The notes below the pieces were generated by a model. It saw nothing but the letters and a program-made list of their open reading frames with translations, was not told the origin of the DNA and ran no database searches. From the NCBI GenBank assembly GCA_024811115.1, contig JAKOGH010000168.1, forward strand, positions 186,001 through 250,000: a stretch of 64,000 nucleotides of DNA, written 5' to 3'. Every line of letters begins with the position of its first letter. Within the stretch, counting starts at the first letter, position 1. This document shows, in pieces, positions 56,803 through 64,000 of this stretch. The position numbers were made by a program, and so were the translations under genes. This DNA comes from Terana coerulea (taxonomy: Eukaryota; Basidiomycota; Agaricomycetes; Polyporales; Phanerochaetaceae).

Positions 56803-59800
56803 ATGACTTTCGCCGACCTTCGGGCCATGCATGCCATTATTGGAGAGGCCATAGACGACATGGAACGCATCTATAGACCTCTTGGTGCCCGCCGTCCTCC
56901 CCAGTCATCCGCCCCGTTACATCACAGCTCCTCGTCCACATTTCAGTCCACACGCTCGTCCTCAAAGCCACGCTCGTCTTTTTCCACCGAGTCCGAATAT
57001 GAAGGTCAAAGCGACGACGACGACGTACCATTGACGCCCCTCAGCGCATCTAACCGCCACCTACACGGCGACACGAGCGACATCCCATTTCCCAATCCAG
57101 GGCAAGGCGGCGTCAACACCGTACGATTTGCATCGACAAGCCGTAAAAAGGGCCGAGAAAGGGCGCACACCATCTCATCACTCCCCAGCCCAATCTCAGC
57201 GCTTCTGATATTCCAAGCTTACCTCCTCCAATTCTGAAGCAACCACCGCTCGACTTTCCACCGCTCAACACTCCAGTAACAATCACCCCGACCTCTCTTT
57301 CCGGCATACCCTCACCCTCACCTGGGCACTCTCCGGGGTTACCGCAGTTACCGCAAAGTCCTATTTCCCCCACTTTTGCTGCCGAATCCAACAACAACGG
57401 TGCGACCCCTCGTCAACGCCAACGTGAATGGCGGAAGAAATGCGAAGACTTAACCGCGCACCCTGAGATCATCAAGGCCGTGAACAGGATCGTTGCCGCC
57501 TGCGGGCAGATAAGCGCTTCCGTGCAGAAGCCGTTTTGACTCTCTGTGACGCTGCTATGGGTGTAAGTGCTTTTACTTCACCTCCTGTGACGCTTTACTG
57601 AAGTCGTCCCGTTTACCAGTATCATCTTCCCTCATGCCTCAGGTTCCTCGAAGCTGCCCACCTCGTCGAGATGCTGCGAGAAGCAGGCCCTAACGGTATG
57701 CACGCCAAAGACATTGCAATGAAGCTCGACCTTGGATTCGGCATGAGCACACAAGATGGGGACGGTGTGAGTAGAGAGGAAGGAAAGAAGACCCACAAAC
57801 GCGTGGATCCGAATCACCTCAGTACGTCTCACATCTTTTCACCCATACACAGCGTTCAAGTTTACCCATTCGCGCTGGCAATAGGTCATATTTTACGTCT
57901 CCTAGCCACTCACCACATTACTCGTGAGGTGCGGCCGGATGTCTTCTCGAACAACCGGGTGAGTAGCGTCATGGATAGTGGAAAGAGCTGGAATGAGCTG
58001 GTGGGTATGAAAGATGGGTGCGTGCTCTTTTCTGTAACAGGCGTGCAATACTAAACGTTGGTTACTTTGTAGACTGGAGCGCAAATACGAGGGAACAGAT
58101 GGAATAGCAGCGTTTATCGGTCTTTGGTCAGTGATTGTTTTGACATCCATCGACCCTTTGCTGAAGTACCGCGGCCCCCTACACAGCACAGATGAGCTGT
58201 TCAAAGCATCAGCTTACCTTACGGACTGCTACCTGCCCTCCTCACAGCCTCAGCCAGCACCGTCTCCGTCTCCCAAGTCGGTCCCGCGCCAGGCGCCACC
58301 AACTCCAACGCAGTATTCGAATCACCGTGTACTGCCTACGCCACCCTCACTACCTCCACCTCGTACCAGGACGTCCATGTCCGCACCTGTTGGTCAGATA
58401 TACGCTGCACATATTGGAAGCATTGCATCCAATGACTCTATGTCCTCCCTAGGCAGTGTCCTCGAGGAAGAACCCAAGCGAGATCTCGGAGACAGCCCCA
58501 TGACTTTCGCCAAGAATACGCACTCCCCAGGACAAGACGTCGGTCGCGATAGGGCCAGGACAAGGTCGTCCGGGTCTCATTTCTTCTCGTCAGGCGGGAA
58601 AGTACCTCCCACGCCATCGACACCGTCCAAGCCCCCATCCAGGCCAGGAATTTTGAAAAGACTTTCTTCGAGGACTTTCTCTCGTGCATCTACTCCGAAC
58701 GTCCCTGTCCCTGTCCCTGTCCCTGTCCCGGACTTTGCCTCTGGTCTCCCGACACCTGGCACCCCTCGCTCGACGATGTCTTTGGAGGGACCTGAGACGC
58801 CTCGGTCTCGCGTCTCGTCCACAATGTCAGTCATGAGGGATGCCTCGGGGGCGCATGCATCGCCTGTCTTTGGCTCTAGCGAGTGGTTGAGCACGCCAAA
58901 GTCCGCGCCCAGAGGAAAGGATGCTGGCGGAGAGAAGGGACTCGACAAGCACATGTTGAACACGCCGCGCTCCACGCCAACCAGACAGTCATATACATCT
59001 GGAGGCTTGTCCGACGCGGCTGGCGAGCCGGCCACGCCGCGGTGGGCACCGAGCCGGGAGTCACTGAGGTCCCTAGCGAAGAAGGGATCCCTGGCGAGTC
59101 TGAAGCCCAACAGGAAGAGCGTACAGGCGTCTCTGGAAGGTCAACGTGAGTATGCAGAGCTCCTAGCCGCTAGCGACGGGCAAGGCCTTCTCGGGCCTGC
59201 GTTCGACCTGCAACCCCCGTGCGGCCGCCAGGCCTGCCGGACTCGCCGCGGTCGCGGACGTCATCCACAGTCAGTGCGGCCATGCCGCCCGCGGTGCCGA
59301 GTAAAGTCACGCAGGGCGCGCTGCTCGACGCCGCACCGCCTGCACCCTCGCTGTATGCGCCCCAGCCCCGCCGTGAGATCCCGCCGCCGCTGCCGCCGAA
59401 GTCAAGCCTGCGCAGCTTGTCCAGGAGCCCCCATCCGCCCACGAGCGCCCATTCGCTACCGAGTCCTGTGCTCAGCCCCCCCTGCAGCGACGGACATGCG
59501 CGCGCGAAAGGTCGGAGGCGCAGGGCAGGGCGGCGTCTTGCGGGACAGCGAGATGTACGCGCCCTTCAACGTCGCTTTTGGCACGAGGCAGCGCTACTTT
59601 GAGTGGCTCGAACGGAAGGAGAACGTTTTTAGGTTGAGAAGGTTTGGCAAGGCGATGACGGGGACAGAGAAGTGGGAGGTTCCTGGGAGCATTATCAGTG
59701 GTACGTTGCTTGGGTTTCAGCTTGAGCTGAGTTATTGTCCTTTGCTGATGGCGAGACGTGCTAATAGGATTCCCCTGGCACGAACTGCCTCATCGTTCCG

Positions 59801-61158
59801 TTGTCGTAGACGTTGGAGGCGGCATCGGCTCAACATCGATGCTCCTTGCGAATGCGTTCCCTCATTTGAGGTTTGTGATCCAGGACAGACCTCCAGTTGT
59901 CGAGATGGGTGAAGCGGTAAGCCGAGTTCAACATAATGCCGCCTGAAGGCACTGACTAAATTGTTTGGCCTAGGCCTGGCGCACGCGCTCTCCTGAACTG
60001 CTCGATTCAGGCCGTGCAACGTTCCTAGCGCATGACTTCTTCAAGCCCCAGCCAGACCTTCCAGCACAGCTGGATGCACGCGTTCCATCGCCGGACAGTG
60101 AGTTCAGTGAGGTCGACACTGCCGAGTTAGGGAAGAAAGTACGAGGCAAGGATCGCAGCGCAGAGATCAAACCGGCGGTGTTTCTCATGAGGGTCATTAC
60201 ACATGACTGGCCTGATAGTTATGTAACTCGGTGCGCACGGCTTGCTTCTTGTTCCAGCACACACCTGAACCAATATGGTGGTTGTTCTGTAGAATACTGC
60301 TTCGCCTCCGCCAAGCTGCCGGTCCCACTACACGGTTGCTGCTTGCAGATTACGTGCTACCTCTAGCCTGCGTGGATGAAGACGAGGATGTCGAGCCCGA
60401 GCCCGCAGAAGATGGCCACGCGTCTGTGCCGAAGGCAACAAAGGACCCCCTGCCTGGAACTGTACGAACGTTGGCGCCAGAAGGCTCGTCGTTGTTGCCC
60501 AATTTGGGGAAGGCAAATGCAAATGCGTATTGGCTGGACTTGACGGTACGCACCGTCGTTTTATTTTCGTCGAATACGGCTGATGCAGGTGCGTATCTAT
60601 AGATGAGAGTGATGTTCAATGCACAGGAACGTACGCTCCGGGAGCTCGCAGCGCTAGCTCTTACCGCTGGGTGGAAGATTGTGCAAGCGACACGGGCAGA
60701 AGGGGCTTTGTTCGGGCATCTCATCGCTGTGCCTGTGGACATCCCCCCGGAAACGCTCGCGCTGCCGGCATGCGACGACTCGGTGGGGCACAGCGAGGAA
60801 TCGAGCGAGCACGACGCCTTGCCCGGCCTCGACATGCCCGTCCCGTCCATGGGCGACACCTTCTTCTCGAGCACCGACCTGCCCTCTGAGGCGACGATCC
60901 GCCAAGGCGTCGAAAGCAGCTCGGGCAGGCTGAGGGCGATTGACGCGGGCATACAGAGACGAGGCCGCGCGCGCGTCGACGTTCAGCGCGGCGAGGGACG
61001 GGAAGGATGGGAAGGGCGGCGAGGTGAAGAGGGGGTTCCGGACGATCATGAAGATGTGGGGCAAGGCGCAGGTGAAGGGAGATGCAGGAACGCAGAGCGG
61101 AGGGACGGGTGCAGATGTCGCAGGCCCGAGCCTGACGCGGCAGAAGACAAGGACTTGA
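56803..61158 (+). CDS. S-adenosylmethionine-dependent O-methyltransferase with large disordered insert
   Basis: Methyltransferase of the fungal O-methyltransferase type. N-terminal MTFADLRAMHAIIGEAIDDM is followed by a Ser-rich stretch, then the winged-helix/dimerisation part: NRIVAACGQISASVQKPF, LPSCLRFLEAAHLVEMLREA, ILRLLATHHITREVRPDVFS, NNRVSSVMDSGKSWNEL, GTDGIAAFIGL and TDELFKASAYLTD. A Ser/Pro-rich insert of about 400 residues follows (58.2-59.5 kb), including a VPVPVPVP run. Then come EMYAPFNVAFGTRQRYFEWL, SAM motif I VVDVGGGIGSTSMLLANAFP, FVIQDRPPVVEMGEA, THDWPDSY and LLLADYVLP. Frameshifts lie in T4 at 57534-57537, C5 at 59214-59218 and C7 at 59476-59482; the last two compensate. The C-terminal frame is uncertain (stop 61158 or 61349). 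Substrate unknown. Confidence 0.8.
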
Positions 61159-61755
61159 AGCGGGGTGGGTACTGTGAGGAATGGAGGATCTGCAGAGCTG
61201 CATGTGGACTCGTCTGTTATGGAGTGTTCTGGCTATGTTTCGTGCGTTGTCTCGCTACGTTATTGCTGTTAATTATAGCATCTTGTCTACCACTACCTCG
61301 AATTGAGGCATCCTCGTTCCAGATCTCAGGTTTCCGAGCTATCACATAGGCGTAACATGGTTTATCTTACCAAGTATAGATGGTACATCCATGCATTACT
61401 AGACATCAGCCAGTTTTTTGGGCGGTGGACCATGCGTCTTCGAGCGTTGTTCTCGCTACGAGTTGCTACGAGAGATCCGTACCGCGAAGCAATCGTGGGA
61501 AATGGGCGCCCCCGCATAATGAGGCCCTCGTTCGGGCCAACCATGTTCGTTCCCGACGCGAGGAGCCATCATCTCCGTGCAGTGTAATTGCAAAGTTGGA
61601 AGATTGCCCACGTCCCTGGAAGGAAGCGGGGACCCCACTCGCGGATTGCAATGGACGCTGGCACGTATAAAATGAACTTCTTGCACTGAACCGCTTGTCC
61701 TCTCCAGAACTCTTCAAACAGCCACCACTGCACGGTCGGTTGCTGGTCTTGCACT
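61159..61755. other. Intergenic, promoter of the CrtC-like gene
   Basis: No gene recognised apart from the possible alternative C-terminus of the methyltransferase up to 61349. Contains the TATA box listed separately. Confidence 0.45.
61666..61672 (+). promoter_or_regulatory. TATA box of the CrtC-like gene
   Basis: TATAAAA 90 bp upstream of the start codon at 61756. Confidence 0.6.
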
Positions 61756-62985
61756 ATGCAGATCCTCACTTTGCTACTGCTCCAGCTGGGGACATACGCG
61801 CTTGGGGCGAGCGTCCCAGGAGCAGGCTCTACGGACGTAATATCAGGACAAACCTACAATGGCCCGAGCACGGTCCAGTTCACGTCCACAGGCTCTGGAT
61901 TCGATGGGCCGAAAGTGGGCAACCTGAACAGCACGACGTTCGACTTCTGGTACTTCGACGCCGTCGCCGCGGACCTCTCTGCCTCGGTCGTCGTCGCGTT
62001 CTTCACCGCGGACCCGGCGGCGCTCTTCCCCGGCGCGGCGCCCGACCTGGGCACGGCGGTCTACGCCGAGATGTTCGTGCACACCACCGACGGGCTGGAC
62101 TTTGCCACGGTCGTCCCGGCGGAGAGCCTCACGGTTGTGACGGACGGGGACGGGAGCTCGGGGACGTTGGACGGCGGGAGCGCGTCGTGGAGTGGCAGTG
62201 CGGATATGTCGCAGTACACGGTGACCATTGATGCGCCGTTGCAGGGTATCACAGGCTCAGTTACGCTGCACTCGGTGAGCAATGTAGGTTAGTTTTATAA
62301 CCCCAGTCAGCTCACCTCAGTACGACATGAATTGTAGATCGCACCGGCGCATTTCCCCTGTGGGCCTGCTACCAGCCCGGCTGGAAAATCATTCTTGCTC
62401 GCGCCTGGGCTTGGATGGGCGAATGCTGTTCCTGACGCGAATGCTACTGCCGACCTTGTCGTCAACGGCTCGCCGGTAAAGTTCACTGGTGCAGGATATC
62501 ATGACAAGGTAGGTCTACCGTCCGGCACTTGTACTACCATCATAACTTAGCGTATGGTCTTGTAGAACTGGGGCTCACAGCCTTGGGATACCACCGTGAA
62601 CTCGTGGTACTGGGGCCATGCGCGCCTGGGCTCTTACTCCGTCGTGTGGTTCGACTACATCGACCCTCACGGACAAGAAGGCGGCAGCATATTTGTCGCG
62701 CAGGACGGCGCGATCCTCTCTGCCATCTGCTCAACTGTCGGCGTGCGTCCCGTTGGAGCAAACTCGACGTACCCGCCCACAACGAGCACAGGCAATCCTG
62801 GGGGATTCCGCTTCAGCACGGACGTGCCTGGACATGGTACTGTGTCTCTGCAAGCAATCAACGGAGACGTGATTTTGGACTCGGAGGGCGTAGCGACGAG
62901 GTGGATTGGGCCCATTAGTGGGACCGTGGGCGGGCAGTCGGTAGAGGGGATTGCCTTGTACGAGCAGTTCACGTTCGCGGACTAG
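61756..62985 (+). CDS. Secreted CrtC/Diels-Alderase-like protein
   Basis: Two-domain lipocalin-type protein related to hydroxyneurosporene synthase (CrtC) and fungal Diels-Alderases; activity here unknown. The signal peptide MQILTLLLLQLGTYALG is followed by STTFDFWYFDAVAADLSASV, FTADPAALFPG, and APAHFPCGPATSPAG after the first intron. Then comes the family hallmark FTGAGYHDKNWG across the second intron, with WYWGHARLGSYSVVWFDYI. The C-terminal lipocalin half ends GGQSVEGIALYEQFTFAD. Two introns, clean frame, about 380 residues. The N-terminal half is GC-rich compared with its surroundings. The secretion signal sets it apart from the intracellular polyketide cyclases. A TATA box is well placed upstream. 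Confidence 0.85.
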
Positions 62986-63358
62986 GATGTCAAGTGTTCG
63001 ATTTCTTTAGGTTATGCGCATATAGGGGACTGCAATACGAACGGCCATTGTACTAGACTCACTGAGTAGACATGTATGTACTCGCGTAGTGAATAAATGC
63101 AAGTCGCTGAAGGTCGCAGTTAAGGCCAAAGCGCGCGAATTAATGAAGGTTTAAATTGCCGAAGGTTGTCTGGGGGCGCATCATGATGCGCTGATGCGCT
63201 TGGCGGCAACGGGACGCCGACGCTATGAGTGACTCTCACCGTCACGGCCAACCGCGTGGAACGGTGGGACTAGCCACACTCCTCGCGCCATTACAAAACT
63301 AGTCATTTCCACACCTGCACTCATCTTTGAGCTCGCTGTTTCTCGTCCATCCCGCAGA
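62986..63358. other. Intergenic, promoter of the S28 peptidase
   Basis: No gene recognised. AGTCGCTGAAGGTCGCAG and related words near 63.1 kb are slightly repetitive. Nothing else seen. Confidence 0.4.
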
Positions 63359-64000
63359 ATGCTCGCGTTAAGCACCGTCCTCCTGGCGTTGAGCCTGAGC
63401 GCGCACGCCGCTGCATCCTTCGCGGACCCCAGGCTCGTGAACGTCCTCGGCCCTCAAAGCGTCAACCTCTGGAAGCTCTCCAAAGACGCCTCTGCACCAA
63501 GCCTGCCCTTCCAGTTCCACGCCGGGTCCAGCCAGGTCCCCCTCGCATCGACTGCCGCACCCTCGGAATTCAAGGCGCACTGGTTCGAGCAGCCGCTCGA
63601 CCACTTCTCCAAGAACACGTCGGACAGGTTCCTGCAGCGGTACTGGATCAACACGCGGCACTACAAGCCGCGTCCTGGCGCGCCGGTCATCGTGATTGAC
63701 GGAGGAGAGACGAGCGGCGAGGACAGGCTGCCGTTCCTCGACACGGGCATAGCGGACATTCTGCCGAAGGCGACGGGGGCATTGGTATCGTGTTGGAGCA
63801 CAGGTGCGTGTTTATCAGTGTCCACTTCACATAGGCTTGACAATAATTGGCTTGTAGGTATTATGGTACGCGCCCTTAACCATAGGATTACACCCCGTTA
63901 TTCTGACATGGTTTCTCCAGGCGATTCTATCGCGGTGCAGAACCTGACGACCGACTCGCTACGGTGCGTGTGCCTTTTTAATCACAGAAAAGACGCGTCG
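63359..64000 (+). CDS. Serine peptidase family S28 (5' part; runs off the window)
   Basis: Secreted prolyl-carboxypeptidase-like serine peptidase. The signal peptide MLALSTVLLALSLSAHA is followed by the family N-terminus: FKAHWFEQPLDHFS, RFLQRYWINTRHYKP, PVIVIDGGETSGEDRLPFLD, then GIGIVLEHR, YYG and DSIAVQNLTTDSLR. YYG comes from an 8-nt micro-exon (63858-63865). The G5 run at 63775-63779 is one base short, breaking the frame between PKATG and GIGIVLEHR. The catalytic serine and C-terminal half lie beyond 64000, so activity cannot be judged. Contiguous with the secreted CrtC-like gene but no functional link is evident. Confidence 0.88.
   Translation, partial: MLALSTVLLALSLSAHAAASFADPRLVNVLGPQSVNLWKLSKDASAPSLPFQFHAGSSQVPLASTAAPSEFKAHWFEQPLDHFSKNTSDRFLQRYWINTRHYKPRPGAPVIVIDGGETSGEDRLPFLDTGIADILPKATGALVSCWSTGACLSVSTSHRLDNNWLVGIMVRALNHRITPRYSDMVSPGDSIAVQNLTTDSLRCVCLFNHRKDAS
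63858..63865 (+). other. 8-nt micro-exon of the S28 peptidase
   Basis: GTATTATG between a CTTGTAG acceptor and a GTACGC donor. It joins LEHR to GDSIAVQNL as LEHRYYGDSI, the conserved S28 motif, in phase. Flanking introns are 54 and 55 nt. Confidence 0.8.

Noticed and set aside
61159..61349. Hydrophobic C-terminal extension of the methyltransferase
   Set aside because: The open frame continues into non-conserved hydrophobic sequence; the stop at 61158 in another frame gives a more plausible basic tail, though this is unsettled.

Overview
The window looks like nuclear DNA of a mushroom-forming basidiomycete (Agaricomycetes, possibly a polypore; the order is inferred, not shown). Genes are dense, on both strands and cut by many GT..AG introns of about 48-59 nt. 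The families are typical of the group: DUF6533 and DUF6534 membrane proteins, an OrdA-like P450, an S28 peptidase, MYND-finger proteins, expanded P-loop GTPases and small secreted cysteine-rich proteins. There are no bacterial operons, rRNA, CRISPR or intact tRNA genes.

Layout. 0.7-2.2 kb: DUF6534 membrane protein (-). 3.4-3.6 kb: a fold-back hairpin. 5.0-10.4 kb: a cytochrome P450 (-) divergent from an MFS anion:cation symporter (+). 10.6-13.7 kb: anaphase-promoting complex subunit 2 (-), with an 889-bp Mutator-like MITE just upstream of its start codon. 16.1-17.5 kb: short-chain dehydrogenase (+). 18.3-22.5 kb: a tandem pair of DUF6533 genes (+). 22.9-25.8 kb: an alpha/beta hydrolase (+) convergent with a secreted S1/P1 nuclease (-). 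27.0-30.2 kb: a PLK4-type kinase with an eroded active site (+). 30.5-32.0 kb: an Hst2-type sirtuin (-). 32.6-34.0 kb: a MYND-finger protein (-), with a Tc1/mariner MITE carrying perfect 98-bp terminal repeats just upstream. 35.6-39.9 kb: two tandem P-loop GTPases (+). 40.4-46.5 kb: a large inverted duplication, each arm carrying a small secreted protein gene, around ORC6 (+). 47.1-48.1 kb: an EBP/EXPERA sterol-isomerase-like protein (-). 48.3-54.6 kb: a LINE retrotransposon with a 14-bp target-site duplication and a poly(A) tail. 54.7-55.9 kb: two more TA-flanked inverted-repeat elements and a tRNA-like SINE head. 56.8-61.2 kb: a large O-methyltransferase (+). 61.8-63.0 kb: a secreted CrtC/Diels-Alderase-like protein (+). 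63.4 kb to the end: the 5' part of an S28 peptidase (+).

The genes do not form one pathway. They mix cell-cycle and replication housekeeping (APC2, ORC6, PLK4-like, sirtuin), secreted degradative enzymes (S1/P1 nuclease, S28 peptidase), accessory metabolism (P450, SDR, O-methyltransferase, MFS) and lineage-specific families. Four threads cross the window. First, several genes can only be read in frame if they contain micro-exons of 5, 8, 10 and 13 nt. Second, many otherwise intact genes carry single-base frameshifts, often in homopolymers, which suggests residual sequencing error mixed with possible real decay. Third, mobile elements repeatedly sit within 200 bp upstream of start codons. Fourth, a secreted-protein cassette was duplicated in inverted orientation around ORC6.
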